64,000 nucleotides of DNA from Janthinobacterium sp. (GCF_009923995.1 NZ_RFSK01000006.1:62001-126000), one strand, 5' to 3'; numbered from the stretch's first letter, positions 37,455 through 47,172 are shown. The notes: generated by a model not told the origin, from the letters alone. Translations and numbers: made by a program.

Positions 37455-37557
37455 AAAAACCGTCGCGAGCAAGCCCGATATCGGGTCGAGTAGCGGAGCC
37501 GTACTTTAGTACGGTGAGCAACACAGGACCCGGGAGGGGGCTGCGCAGCAGGTTTTT
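37455..37557. repeat. About 100-bp imperfect palindrome centred on CCGTACT-TT-AGTACGG
   Basis: Outer arms AAAAACC (37455-37461) and GGTTTTT (37551-37557) and an exact core CCGTACT (37499-37505) / AGTACGG (37508-37514) frame an imperfect inverted repeat. It abuts the nrdA stop codon. The core and overall architecture match the element after ffh (54145-54262). Confidence 0.8.
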
Positions 37558-40507
37558 ACTGGCAGGCCTCGCATTCCTCGAAACCGTCGTCACCCGGACG
37601 CAGGTAGCAGGCTTCGCCATCGGCGTCGTCCGCTGCCGCGGCCACCACGGGCGCCACGGCCACGGCTGCTGCCGCCACGACCGCCGCCTGGGCACTCTGC
37701 GCGCTGGCCGACATGCCGCCATCGACTGCCACGGCGTTCAGGGCGCCGGTACGCGAGGTCGATTTCTCCATGTGGGTGGCGGCGATGGTACGCAGGTAGT
37801 AGGTGGTTTTCAGGCCACGCAGCCATGCCAGCTTGTAGGTCTCGTCCAGCTTCTTGCCGGAAGCGCCAGCCATGTAGATGTTCAGCGACTGGGCCTGGTC
37901 GATCCACTTCTGGCGACGCGAAGCCGCTTCCACCAGCCAGCTTGGCGACACTTCGAAGGCCGTGGCGTAGATATCGCGCAGGTCTTGCGGGATGCGGTCG
38001 ATCTTCACCAGCGAGCCGTCGAAGTACTTCAGGTCGGAGATCATGACTTCATCCCACAGGTCGCGCGCCTTCAGGTCGCGCACCAGGTAGCCGTTGATCT
38101 CGGTGAATTCGCCCGACAGGTTCGATTTCACGTACAGGTTCTGGAACGTCGGCTCGATACAGGCCGACACGCCGATGATGTTCGAGATCGTCGCCGTCGG
38201 GGCGATCGCCACGCAGTTCGAGTTGCGCATGCCGAACTTGGCGATGCGTTCGCGCACCGGAGTCCAGTCCATGGCCGACGAGGAATCGACTTCCAGGTAG
38301 CCGCCGCGCTCTTCGGCCAGCAGTTTCACCGAGTCTTGCGGCAGGATGCCGCGGTCCCACAGCGAACCGGCGTACGATTCATAGCGGCCGCGCTCTTCGG
38401 CCAGTTCCGTCGACGCCAGGTAGGCGTAGTAGCAGACGGCTTCCATCGAGGTGTCGGCAAACGACACGGCGGCGTCCGAGGCGAACGGCACGCGCATCAT
38501 GTGCAGGCAGTCCTGGAAGCCCATCACGCCCATGCCGACCGGACGGTGGCGCATGTTCGAATTGCGCGCCTTCTCCACGGCGTAGTAATTGATGTCGATG
38601 ACGTTGTCGAGCATGCGCATGGCGGTGCGGATGGTCTTGGACAGCTTGACGTGATCGAGCTTGCCTTCCTTCATGTGTGCCGGCAGGTTCACGGAACCGA
38701 GGTTGCAGACGGCGATTTCGTCAGGACCCGTGTTCAGGGTGATTTCCGTGCACAGGTTCGAGCTGTGGACGACGCCGACGTGCGACTGCGGGCTGCGGAT
38801 GTTGCAAGGGTCCTTGAACGTGATCCATGGATGGCCCGTTTCAAACAGCATCGACAGCATCTTGCGCCACAGGTCCAGCGCCTGGACCTTCTTGAAGACG
38901 CGGATTTCGCCGGCGGCAGCCTTGGCTTCGTAGCCCAGGTAAGCCTGTTCAAAGGCCTTGCCGACCTTGTCGTGCAGGTCTGGCGTGTCCGACGGCGAGA
39001 ACAGGGTCCAATCGCCTTTTTCCATGACACGCTTCATGAACATGTCGGGAATCCAGTTCGCCGTGTTCATGTCGTGCGTGCGGCGGCGGTCGTCGCCCGT
39101 GTTTTTGCGCAGGTCGAGGAATTCCTCGATATCCATGTGCCAGGTTTCCAGGTAGGCGCAGACGGCGCCCTTGCGCTTGCCGCCCTGGTTGACTGCCACG
39201 GCCGTGTCGTTCACTACTTTCAGGAACGGCACCACGCCTTGCGACTTGCCGTTGGTACCCTTGATGTGGGCGCCCAGGGCGCGCACCGGCGTCCAGTCGT
39301 TGCCCAGGCCGCCGGCGAACTTGGCCAGCAGCGCGTTGTCCTTGATGGCGTCGTAGATGCCTTCCAGGTCATCGGAGACGGTGCTCAGGTAGCACGACGA
39401 CAGCTGCGAGCGCAGGGTGCCCGAGTTGAACAGGGTCGGGGTCGAGCTCATGAAGTCGAACGAGGACAGCAGGCTGTAGAACTCGATGGCGCGCGCTTCG
39501 CGGTCCGCCTCGTTCAGCGCCAGGCCCATGGCCACGCGCATATAGAACGCTTGCGGCATTTCGATGCGCACGTCCTGGATGTGCAGGAAGTAGCGGTCAT
39601 ACAGGGTTTGCAGGCCGATGTAGCCAAACTGCAAGTCGCGGTCGGCCACGATGGCTTTGGCCAGGCGCTCCAGGTCGAAGCTGGCGAGTACCGGGTTCAG
39701 CAGCTCGGCGGCGATACCCTTGGCGATGTATTGGGGGAAATATGTCAGGTATTCGGCGGCAGCGGCCGCTTGCGGCACTTCCTTGCCGAACACTTCCTTG
39801 CGCACCGTGTGCAGCAGGATGCGGGCCGTGACCTGGCTGTAGGCCGGGTCTTTTTCCATCAGCGCGCGCGCCGCCAGGATGGCCGACTTGTGCAGCTCTT
39901 CGACGGGCACGCCGTCGTACAGGTTCTTCACCGTTTCGGCCAGGATGGCGTCGGCATCGACGTGCTTTTCCAGGCCGGCGCAGGCGGCGTTGATCAGGTC
40001 ACGCACTTCCTGCATGTCCAGCAGGCGGCGCACGCCGTTGTCCAGCACGTTCAGTTGCGGTGCGGAAACTTGCGCGGAGGCGCCCTGCGCTTCCTTCTGC
40101 AGGCGGCGCTCTTCCATGTGCTTGGCACGGTACAGCACGTAGGCACGCGCCACGTCATGCTCGCCCGAACGCATCAGCGACAGTTCCACCTGGTCTTGCA
40201 CGTCTTCGATATGGAAGGTGCCGCCGCCCGGATGGCGACGCACCAGCGCGGCGACGACACCGTCCGTCAATTGTTCCACCAGTTCGCGGATGCGGGCCGA
40301 AGCGGCGCCCTGGCCGCCGTTAACGGCCAAAAACGCCTTGGTCATGGCGATGGCGATCTTCGAAGGCTCAAATGCCACCACCGCACCGTTGCGGCGGATG
40401 ATGCGATAGTCGCCCAAGGCCGCGCCCGTACTCGCCACGCTGTTGGCCGCGCCTGGCGCTGGCGATACTGGCGTTGGATGGATGGAAATATCTTGAGGTG
40501 ATTGCAT
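37556..40507 (-). CDS. nrdA: Ribonucleoside-diphosphate reductase, alpha subunit (class Ia)
   Basis: A 983-residue catalytic subunit. An ATP-cone allosteric domain sits at about residues 35-130 (RRNGAVVAFEPSKIAIAM). The active-site loop SSNLCTEITLNTGPDE and the radical region with CVAIAPTATISNIIG are present. The C-terminus ends with the redox CxxC of ECEACQ. ATG at 40507 follows GGGAG. The N-terminal 30 residues, Pro/Ala/Ser rich, exceed the E. coli protein. Tandem NrdR boxes lie upstream, so NrdR repression is expected. Confidence 0.97.
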   Translation of the reverse strand: MQSPQDISIHPTPVSPAPGAANSVASTGAALGDYRIIRRNGAVVAFEPSKIAIAMTKAFLAVNGGQGAASARIRELVEQLTDGVVAALVRRHPGGGTFHIEDVQDQVELSLMRSGEHDVARAYVLYRAKHMEERRLQKEAQGASAQVSAPQLNVLDNGVRRLLDMQEVRDLINAACAGLEKHVDADAILAETVKNLYDGVPVEELHKSAILAARALMEKDPAYSQVTARILLHTVRKEVFGKEVPQAAAAAEYLTYFPQYIAKGIAAELLNPVLASFDLERLAKAIVADRDLQFGYIGLQTLYDRYFLHIQDVRIEMPQAFYMRVAMGLALNEADREARAIEFYSLLSSFDFMSSTPTLFNSGTLRSQLSSCYLSTVSDDLEGIYDAIKDNALLAKFAGGLGNDWTPVRALGAHIKGTNGKSQGVVPFLKVVNDTAVAVNQGGKRKGAVCAYLETWHMDIEEFLDLRKNTGDDRRRTHDMNTANWIPDMFMKRVMEKGDWTLFSPSDTPDLHDKVGKAFEQAYLGYEAKAAAGEIRVFKKVQALDLWRKMLSMLFETGHPWITFKDPCNIRSPQSHVGVVHSSNLCTEITLNTGPDEIAVCNLGSVNLPAHMKEGKLDHVKLSKTIRTAMRMLDNVIDINYYAVEKARNSNMRHRPVGMGVMGFQDCLHMMRVPFASDAAVSFADTSMEAVCYYAYLASTELAEERGRYESYAGSLWDRGILPQDSVKLLAEERGGYLEVDSSSAMDWTPVRERIAKFGMRNSNCVAIAPTATISNIIGVSACIEPTFQNLYVKSNLSGEFTEINGYLVRDLKARDLWDEVMISDLKYFDGSLVKIDRIPQDLRDIYATAFEVSPSWLVEAASRRQKWIDQAQSLNIYMAGASGKKLDETYKLAWLRGLKTTYYLRTIAATHMEKSTSRTGALNAVAVDGGMSASAQSAQAAVVAAAAVAVAPVVAAAADDADGEACYLRPGDDGFEECEACQ

Positions 40508-40891
40508 TGAAGCTCCCGTTGTCAGCTAAAGTCAGCCTGCAGTTTTGCTGCCGCGTGTGTGGTTGAATAGAACGCCCGATGGTCAGGGTTTCTTCAGGTA
40601 ATTTTTATTGCCAAATAGTAAATAATGCACAGTCAGAATTCATATCGCCAACCTTGGCTGCCGGCTGGCGGAAAACACGATCAAGGGTGATGAACCGCCA
40701 GTTCCAATTGCCACAACAGCAAGAAGGTTAGCTTTGATAATAATTCTGGAAACGTCTGAGATGGCACTACATATAGTCATTAAATCCAAGTTCTGCACTA
40801 ATTGTAGTGCCCATCGAAAGGCGATGCAATAGTTTTCCGGCATCGGCCGGTGTAATTTTTTGTACTTTCTTCTACGATTTCGGTTGACTTT
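40508..40891. other. nrdA upstream region
   Basis: 384 bases between nrdA and the end of ampD. Apart from the NrdR boxes at 40764-40810 it holds no gene I can support. The 250 bases between the boxes and the nrdA ATG suggest either a long leader or a second promoter nearer the gene. Confidence 0.6.
40764..40810 (-). promoter_or_regulatory. Tandem NrdR boxes upstream of nrdA
   Basis: Two 16-bp palindromic sites, GCACTACATATAGTCA (40764-40779) and GCACTAATTGTAGTGC (40795-40810), resemble the NrdR consensus ACACTATATATAGTGT. Their centres are 31 bp apart, three helical turns, which is the known spacing of NrdR box pairs. A -10-like TATATG on the minus strand overlaps the first box. Confidence 0.85.
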
Positions 40892-41503
40892 TCAGGGTGG
40901 CGGCGGGAAGCCCAATGCCCGCGTAGTAAGCGCTAACGCAGGCTGCTCGCGCACGGTTTCCAACCAGATTTCCTGGTAGAAATTCCAGTCAAAAAACGGT
41001 CCCGGATCGGTCTTCCTTCCCGGTGCGATATGCTCATGCCCACGCACCTGGCCCAGTCCGTAGCGGGCCACCAGCGCCGCCGTCAGCGCTGCCAGCACGT
41101 AGTATTGTCGCGGCTGGAAGGGGACAAAGTCCGAGCCTTCCATTTCGATACCGACGGAATAGCCATTGCACTGCGGGCGTCCCTCAAATATGGACGTACC
41201 GGCATGCCAGGCACGCTGGTCAGCCGAAACATATTGCAACAGCGCACCATCGCGCCGCACAAAAAAGTGCGCCGAGACCTGCAAACCACGCAGGTCGGCA
41301 AAAGAAGGATCGGCATTATAATCTACCCGGCCGGTAAACAAGTCCGACACATGCGGCCCGCCGAAGCGCCCCCCGGGGAGGCTGATGTTATGGATCACCA
41401 GCAAATCGACGTGCGCACCTTCCGGGCGGGCATCGTGGTAGGGCGAGTCGTAGCGCACCGCGCCATCGCACCAGCCATCGTCATCTATCTTCCATGTCGT
41501 CAT
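40892..41503 (-). CDS. ampD: 1,6-anhydro-N-acetylmuramyl-L-alanine amidase
   Basis: A 203-residue cytoplasmic zinc amidase of cell-wall recycling, acting on anhydro-muropeptides and so lowering the signal for AmpR-type beta-lactamase induction. Amidase_2 motifs are DLLVIHNISLPGG (zinc His), SAHFFVRRDG, SVGIEMEG, and the C-terminal GHEHIAPGRKTDPGPFFDW with His and Asp ligands. The ATG at 41503 is used. The start lies inside the end of the upstream sigma-54 activator gene, a 23-base overlap. Confidence 0.96.
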   Translation of the reverse strand: MTTWKIDDDGWCDGAVRYDSPYHDARPEGAHVDLLVIHNISLPGGRFGGPHVSDLFTGRVDYNADPSFADLRGLQVSAHFFVRRDGALLQYVSADQRAWHAGTSIFEGRPQCNGYSVGIEMEGSDFVPFQPRQYYVLAALTAALVARYGLGQVRGHEHIAPGRKTDPGPFFDWNFYQEIWLETVREQPALALTTRALGFPPPP

Positions 41504-42566
41504 CAAACCGGGGCTCCTGTATCGCCAACTTCTGCATTCTGTAACGCAACTGACGCACGCTGATGCCCAATTGCCTTGCCGCCCGTATGCGGTGATAGCG
41601 TTCCCGCACCAGTGCCTGCATGATCATTTCCCGCTCGACCTGGCACAAGTAGCGTGCCAGCGGCAAGACCGGCGCCATGCTGCGCGGCGGCATCCCGGGC
41701 AGCGACAATTGCCGCTCCGGCACGACCGGCGCCGCGCGCAACGGCGTGACACTAGCCACGCAAGGCAAGCCCAGGTCGTCGGGCGTGATCACGCCGCCAT
41801 CGGCAAAGGCCAGCGCCCGCTCCAGCAGGTTTTCCAGTTCGCGCACGTTGCCCGGGAACGCGTATTGGCGCAAGGCGTCCAGCACCGGCGGCGCCAGGCG
41901 CACGCCTTGCCGTGGCGCCAGACGCGCCAGGATTGCCTCACATAATACCTGCAGATCACCAAGCCGTTCACGCAGCGGCGGCACGGCCAGCTCGATCACG
42001 TTGAGCCGGTAATACAGATCCTGGCGAAAGGTGCGCGCCGCCACGCCCCGTGCCAGGCCATGCTGGCTGGCGCACAGGATGCGCACGTCAACGGCCTCGT
42101 CCCTGCTGCCGCCCAGCTTGCGCACGCGGCGCTCCTGCAGCGCGCGCAGCAGCTTGACTTGCATGGCCAGCGGCAAGTCGTCGACCTCGTCGAGCAGCAG
42201 GCTGCCGCCGTGCGCCGCCTGGAACAGGCCTTCGCGCTCATGCAGGGCGCCCGTATAGGCGCCCTGGCGGCAGCCAAAGAACTCCGCCTCCATCAGCGCG
42301 TCGGGAATGGCACCGCAATTGACGGCAATGAACGGGAAGCGGGCGCGCGGGCCTTGCGTATGGATGGCACGCGCCGCCAGTTCCTTGCCGCTGCCGGACT
42401 CGCCGCGGATGGCCACCGGCGCGCCGCAGCGGGCAATGCGGTTCACTTGCGCCCGCAGCGCCTGCATGGCGGCTGAATTGCCGATCAGTTGTGGCGCCGG
42501 CGGCATGCCGCAGGCGGCTGTCTCGCCGGTGGCGGCCGCGGTACGTGAGCTGCTGGGGCTGTGCAT
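41481..42566 (-). CDS. Sigma-54-dependent transcriptional activator lacking a receiver domain (PilR-like)
   Basis: A 361-residue AAA+ activator. Walker A is GESGSGKE near residue 55, the sigma-54 contact loop is GAYTGA near residue 103 (usually GAFTGA), Walker B is LLLDEVDD, and PGNVRELENLLERAL marks the arginine region. The C-terminal Fis-type helix-turn-helix is YHRIRAARQLGISVRQLRYRMQ. The first 25 residues are a short linker, so the about 120-residue receiver of PilR/NtrC proteins is absent, and no sensor kinase is adjacent. It may act constitutively or be controlled by a partner. The pairing with ampD suggests PilR ancestry. Confidence 0.9.
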   Translation of the reverse strand: MHSPSSSRTAAATGETAACGMPPAPQLIGNSAAMQALRAQVNRIARCGAPVAIRGESGSGKELAARAIHTQGPRARFPFIAVNCGAIPDALMEAEFFGCRQGAYTGALHEREGLFQAAHGGSLLLDEVDDLPLAMQVKLLRALQERRVRKLGGSRDEAVDVRILCASQHGLARGVAARTFRQDLYYRLNVIELAVPPLRERLGDLQVLCEAILARLAPRQGVRLAPPVLDALRQYAFPGNVRELENLLERALAFADGGVITPDDLGLPCVASVTPLRAAPVVPERQLSLPGMPPRSMAPVLPLARYLCQVEREMIMQALVRERYHRIRAARQLGISVRQLRYRMQKLAIQEPRFDDDMEDR

Positions 42567-42693
42567 GAGGCTAGCCTTTCTGCGATGGCGACCGGAGCCG
42601 CTTACTGCAGATGCTACGCCTGGCGGGCAAGGAGGGGATGTACGATACGGATGAGCAATGCGGGATGAGCAATGCTGCGCGTGCGCACCCTGT

Positions 42694-42954
42694 TTACAAG
42701 GTGGCGTGCGCGTGGCTGCAGTAATCGTGGCCCTTGGCCTGCACGTTTTCGGACGCCGGGTAATAGACGCCGCAATGGGCGCAGCACAGCATCAGCTCGG
42801 CATCAGGCAATTCCTGCGGCCGCACGGGCGGCGTAAACGGGTTCGGCCGCTGCTGCTGTTGCGCCCGGGCACGCTGCTGCATGCCGCGGATCTTGCTGCG
42901 GATAGCAAACAGCACCAGAAACACCAGCGCCAGCCAGAATAAAACACGTGTCAT
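42694..42954 (-). CDS. PP0621 family protein
   Basis: An 86-residue protein with an N-terminal transmembrane segment (VLFWLALVFLVLFAI) and a C-terminal Cys/His-rich part (CCAHCGVYYPASE ... YCSHAH) that looks metal-binding. The family is uncharacterised. Its ATG overlaps the stop of the YpjD-like gene (ATGA), so the two are coupled. Confidence 0.9.
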   Translation of the reverse strand: MTRVLFWLALVFLVLFAIRSKIRGMQQRARAQQQQRPNPFTPPVRPQELPDAELMLCCAHCGVYYPASENVQAKGHDYCSHAHATL

Positions 42955-43754
42955 GCGAATCCTCGGTGTAAAACCACTTCAAGTACAAAACGGCTGCCGA
43001 CATAGGCCAGCAGCAAGGTAGCAAAACCGGCCAGTGTAAAGCTCAGGGCCGTCTTGCCGCGCCAGCCGCGGAAGCGCCGGCCCGCCAGCAGCGAGGCAAA
43101 CAGCAGCCACGACAGCATGGTGAACACCGACTTGTGATCCCAGTTCAGGGCCTTGCCAAACAATTGCTCGGAAAAAACGATGCCCGACAACACCGTCAGG
43201 CTGAGCAGGATGAATCCCAGGCCGATCATGCGGAACAGCAGCTTTTCCATCGTCAGCAGGGCCGGCAGCTGGTCCAGCGCGCTGCCGATGAAGCCACGGC
43301 TTTCGCTGCGTGTATGCAGACGCGATTCCTGCAGTGCCATCAGCACGGCATGAAAGGCGGCGATCGTCAGGGTGCTGTAGGCCAGCACGGCCACGGCGAT
43401 ATGCCAGCCGAAGATGGCCGACTTGCCTTCCATGCTGACCTGGCTGCCGGGAAAGGCCCAGGCCAGGCCGATGGCGATGACGGCGCTGGGCATGACCATG
43501 CGACGCAAGCCGTCCAGGCTGAAATTGCGGTTCTCTATCCAGTACGCCCCCACCGACACCCACAGCGCGGCCGACAGCATGGCGGAAAAGCCGAAACGCA
43601 AGGTGCCCGGCGCCATCAGGTCGAACCACAGGGTGGCGGCATGCGCCAGCCACGCCACGCCCGTCAGGCCGGCGATGAGCCTGGCGCGGGTAGAGGGAAG
43701 CACGGCACACGCCGCATACAGGAGAGCGGCAATGAGAAAGAAATAGGTCTGCAT
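42951..43754 (-). CDS. CcsA/YpjD family membrane protein
   Basis: A 267-residue polytopic membrane protein with about eight helices. The conserved stretch FGWHIAVAVLAYSTL is near residue 115 and NWDHKSVFTMLSWLLFASLL is near residue 205; these belong to the cytochrome c assembly (CcsA/CcmC) superfamily, YpjD branch. E. coli YpjD has a similar length and is linked to magnesium handling rather than haem. In E. coli ypjD is the divergent neighbour of ffh; here ffh is about 9 kb away. Confidence 0.9.
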   Translation of the reverse strand: MQTYFFLIAALLYAACAVLPSTRARLIAGLTGVAWLAHAATLWFDLMAPGTLRFGFSAMLSAALWVSVGAYWIENRNFSLDGLRRMVMPSAVIAIGLAWAFPGSQVSMEGKSAIFGWHIAVAVLAYSTLTIAAFHAVLMALQESRLHTRSESRGFIGSALDQLPALLTMEKLLFRMIGLGFILLSLTVLSGIVFSEQLFGKALNWDHKSVFTMLSWLLFASLLAGRRFRGWRGKTALSFTLAGFATLLLAYVGSRFVLEVVLHRGFA

Positions 43755-43925
43755 AGTTTAAGTTTACACCATAGCCGGCAAGCGCGATTCAAGCGTCGGC
43801 ATGGGCAGCAGGCCCATTCGCCAATGCAAGCCTGCCATGATATCGTGCCTGAGGCCGGACGGGGTGGCGCGCCCTCAAGATTTCAGCAATCTTTCGCGCC
43901 GCCTCACTATATTAGTGTGCCGCAA

Positions 43926-43952
43926 AAAAATGATGGCCCGCTTAAGCGGGCC
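43926..43952 (-). terminator. Terminator of the solute-binding protein gene
   Basis: TGGCCCGC and GCGGGCCA (43933-43952) form an 8-bp stem with loop TTAA; on the minus strand it is followed by TCATTTTTTT. It lies about 25 bases after the gene's stop. The remainder of 43755-43976 holds only the expected ypjD promoter region. Confidence 0.92.
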
Positions 43953-43976
43953 ACCGGACACTGCGGCAGGCGAGCC

Positions 43977-44960
43977 TTACTTGACGTTCAGGCTTTTCTT
44001 GGCCTGCTCCAGCAAATCCGTCTTGACCCAGTCCTTGGCCACGGGCGGCTTCGCCATGCGGCCCACGCCCGTTTTCACCATCACGTCGGTAGTTACCTGG
44101 ATATGCTCGGGCGTGATGTCATACGAATACGGCGAATTGCTGATCGCATCGTCGAAGTCGTCCTTCGTGATCTGGCCGCGGAACACCACTTCGCGCACGT
44201 ATTTTTCCGCCGTTGCCTTGCTGTCAATAAATGTTTTCGTCGCTTCGACGAAGCAGCGCATGAACTTTTCCGCCACGGGACGGCGTTCCTTGTAGAATTT
44301 TTCCGTCATCACCATGGTACGCACGGGTTCGCCGATCGGCGTGTCGTACGGTTTGATGACTTCCGTGCCGAAGCCCTTGTTGATGGCCTGCGACGATTGC
44401 GGCTCAGACTGCATCATGGCATCGATATTCTTGCCCATCAGCGCCTGGTTCAGGTCGGCATAGGCAAGGAAGACCAGTTGCACATCCTTGCCCTTGGCTT
44501 CGGAATACGTCAGGCCTGCCTGCGACAGTTCGGCCAGCAGCAGCACTTCCTGGATGCCGCCCCGCGTCACGCCCACGCGCTTGCCCTTCAGATCCTTGAC
44601 GCTGGTGATTTTTTGTCCCGTGCCACCCACCAGACGTGCGCCTCCCTTGGCAAAGCCGGCCACCACATAAATCGGCGCACCGCCGGCGCGGCCGGAAATG
44701 GCGGCTTCGGATGCCGTCGCTCCCACGTCCAGCTCGCCCGCGATGATGGCCTGCATCACATCGAGTCCCTTGGCAAAGATATGCTCCTCCACCTTGATGC
44801 CGCACTTGGGCGCGATTTCCTTGATATATGACACGGCACCATAGTGGGCAAATTTCAGGTTGCCCAGGCGGACGACTTCCTGCGCCTGCACGGCACCCAC
44901 GCTGAATGCCAGCATGAGGGCAGCGGCGATACCGGTCTTCAAGGTCAATTTTTTATGCAT
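43977..44960 (-). CDS. Orphan ABC transporter substrate-binding protein (NMT1/TauA type)
   Basis: A 327-residue periplasmic binding protein. Signal peptide at residues 1-26 (MHKKLTLKTGIAAALMLAF, cleavage after VQAQ). The mature part has the NMT1/SsuA/TauA layout: LGNLKFAHYGAVSYIKEIAP, AGELDVGATASEAAI, and KDLKGKRVGVTRGG. The ATG at 44960 follows AGGAGA; an upstream in-frame start is not used. Ligands of the family include sulfonates, nitrate and pyrimidines. No permease or ATPase gene is adjacent, so it is an orphan or uses a distant transporter. Confidence 0.9.
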   Translation of the reverse strand: MHKKLTLKTGIAAALMLAFSVGAVQAQEVVRLGNLKFAHYGAVSYIKEIAPKCGIKVEEHIFAKGLDVMQAIIAGELDVGATASEAAISGRAGGAPIYVVAGFAKGGARLVGGTGQKITSVKDLKGKRVGVTRGGIQEVLLLAELSQAGLTYSEAKGKDVQLVFLAYADLNQALMGKNIDAMMQSEPQSSQAINKGFGTEVIKPYDTPIGEPVRTMVMTEKFYKERRPVAEKFMRCFVEATKTFIDSKATAEKYVREVVFRGQITKDDFDDAISNSPYSYDITPEHIQVTTDVMVKTGVGRMAKPPVAKDWVKTDLLEQAKKSLNVK

Positions 44961-45168
44961 CGGATTCTCCTGTGGTGGTTGGTATGTGCACCCGGCAAAG
45001 GGCATGGCAACAAAACACTGCTTTTTTATTATGGGGAGATAGTACCGCGTGTTGGAGCCAGAGCAACATTTTTTTGCCGGTAACCGCTTCCGGCAGCCGC
45101 CGGGGCGACAGGCAGCGGCTGCCGCCCCGTCATCGCCCCGGCCGGCCCCCCGGGGATCGGGAGTTCGC

Positions 45169-47172
45169 CTACTGGCCCGCCAGCGCCACCACCGGGTCGA
45201 GTCCCGACGCCTTGCGCGCCGGCATGAAGCCGAACACCAGCCCCGTCACCACGGCGCAGGCAAAGGCGCCGCCGATGGCGCTGAGCGAAAAGATCACGGG
45301 AACGTCCCACACCAGCAGCGCGGCGGCGAACGTCACGCCGACCACGATGCCGGCCACGCCGCCCACCACCGACACCAGCACGGCCTCGGTGAGGAACTGG
45401 CGCAGGATGTCGCGCCGGCGCGCGCCTGTCGCCATGCGGATGCCGATCTCGCGCGTGCGCTCGCGCACCGTCATCAGCATCACGTTCATGACGCCGATGC
45501 CGCCCACCACCAGGGAGACGGCCGCGATCAGGCTGAGCATCATGGTCATGTTGTCCTGCGTGCGCGCCTCGGCCGCGATCGAGGCGGCCGCATTGCTGAT
45601 GCCGTAGTCGCGGATGCGGTGGCGCTCGAACATGACGGCGTCGACGGCCTTTTCCGTCTCGGCGATGCGCTTCACGTCATCGGCCGCCAGCACGATATAG
45701 GTCGGCTCGCGCTGGCCGAAGACGCGGATGCCGGCCGTGGAAAACGGCAGCAGCAGCACGTCATCCTCGTCCTTGTCGCCCGTCAGCGCGCCCTTCTCGC
45801 TCATCACGCCGATCACCTGGAACGGCACGTTGCCGATCAGGATATTCTGCCCCACGGGGTTGGCGATGTCGGGCATCAGCTTGTGCGCCAGGCGCCAGCC
45901 CAGCACGGCGACGGTGGCCATCTCGCGCTCGTCCTGCTGCGTGAAGAAGCCGCCATGCGCCAGCGGCCAGGTCTGGATCTGCGGCAGCGCCGCGCCCGTG
46001 CCCCGCACATACGTCTGCACGTCCAGGTTGCCATGGCGGATGACCTTGTTGCCGGTGACATTCGGCAGCACGTGGGAAATGCCGGGCACGCCCTCGAGCG
46101 CTTCCAGGTCGGCCAGGGTGATGCTGCGCCCGGGGATGCGCGAACTTTCGCCGATCGACGACATGTACAGGAGGTTCGAGCCGAAGGCGCCCAGCTGCGC
46201 CATCACCTGCTGGCGCGTGCCCAGGCCGATGGCCAGCATGACGATCACGGAAGCGACGCCGATGATGATGCCCAGCAGGGTCAAGCCCGTGCGGAAGCGG
46301 TTGATCCACATCACGCGCCAGGCGGCGCGCGCCGCGTCGAGCAGTTCCGTGCCCAGCGACGCGCCCGCATCGTGCGCGGCGCGCGACATGTCCAGCGGCG
46401 GCAGGGCCGCTGCCGTGGCGGGAAGGGCGACGGCGCCCGAATCGTCGATGATTTCACCATCGCGTATCTCGATCACGCGGCGCGCCTGGGCCGCCACCTT
46501 GCGGTCATGCGTGATCAGGATGATGGTGTGGCCCGCGTCGGCCAGTTCGCCCAGCAGGGCCATGACTTCGGCGCCGCTGGTGCTGTCGAGCGCCCCCGTC
46601 GGTTCATCGGCGAGGATGATGCGCCCGCCGTTCATCAGCGCCCGGGCGATGGAGACCCTCTGCTGCTGCCCGCCCGACAGCTGGTTCGGACGGTGATCGA
46701 GCCTGTCTTTCAATCCCAGGCGCTTGAGCAGCGCTTCGGAGCGGGCGTGGCGGGCGGCTGCCGGCATGCCCGCATACAGGGCCGGCACTTCCACGTTTTC
46801 GCGCGCCGATTCCGTGGCGATCAGGTGGTAGCCCTGGAAGACGAAGCCGAACGCCTCGCGCCGCAGCCACGCCAGTTCATCGGGGTTCAGGCTGGCCACG
46901 TCCTGGCCGGCGAAGCGGTAGCTGCCGTCGCTGGGGCGGTCCAGGCAGCCCAGCAGATGCATCAGGGTCGACTTGCCGGAACCGGACGCGCCCACGATGG
47001 CGACGAACTCGCCGGCGCCGATGGACAGGGTGACGCCGCGCAGCACTTCCACGGCCGGCGCGCCGTCATGGCCGCCGTAGCGCTTGCGGATGCCTTGCAA
47101 TTCAATTAACGGCGCCGCCTGGTCCGGCTGTCCCGCTTGTCCCAGCGACGCGGCCTCGCTCATGGCACTCAT
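45169..47172 (-). CDS. macB: MacB-type ABC transporter, ATPase-permease fusion
   Basis: A 667-residue fusion. The N-terminal ATPase has Walker [10 protein letters not shown] near residue 62, signature [15 protein letters not shown] and Walker [13 protein letters not shown]. The C-terminal half has four transmembrane helices: one near residue 290, a large periplasmic MacB domain, then three near the end ([15 protein letters not shown]). MacB works with MacA and a TolC-type channel, exporting macrolides, haem or siderophores by mechanotransmission. ATGA overlap with macA upstream. No outer-membrane partner here. Confidence 0.95.
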   Translation of the reverse strand: MSAMSEAASLGQAGQPDQAAPLIELQGIRKRYGGHDGAPAVEVLRGVTLSIGAGEFVAIVGASGSGKSTLMHLLGCLDRPSDGSYRFAGQDVASLNPDELAWLRREAFGFVFQGYHLIATESARENVEVPALYAGMPAAARHARSEALLKRLGLKDRLDHRPNQLSGGQQQRVSIARALMNGGRIILADEPTGALDSTSGAEVMALLGELADAGHTIILITHDRKVAAQARRVIEIRDGEIIDDSGAVALPATAAALPPLDMSRAAHDAGASLGTELLDAARAAWRVMWINRFRTGLTLLGIIIGVASVIVMLAIGLGTRQQVMAQLGAFGSNLLYMSSIGESSRIPGRSITLADLEALEGVPGISHVLPNVTGNKVIRHGNLDVQTYVRGTGAALPQIQTWPLAHGGFFTQQDEREMATVAVLGWRLAHKLMPDIANPVGQNILIGNVPFQVIGVMSEKGALTGDKDEDDVLLLPFSTAGIRVFGQREPTYIVLAADDVKRIAETEKAVDAVMFERHRIRDYGISNAAASIAAEARTQDNMTMMLSLIAAVSLVVGGIGVMNVMLMTVRERTREIGIRMATGARRRDILRQFLTEAVLVSVVGGVAGIVVGVTFAAALLVWDVPVIFSLSAIGGAFACAVVTGLVFGFMPARKASGLDPVVALAGQ

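Noticed and set aside
40640..40843. A 67-residue minus-strand frame upstream of nrdA
   Set aside because: It overlaps the NrdR boxes, has no homology I recognise and no ribosome binding site.
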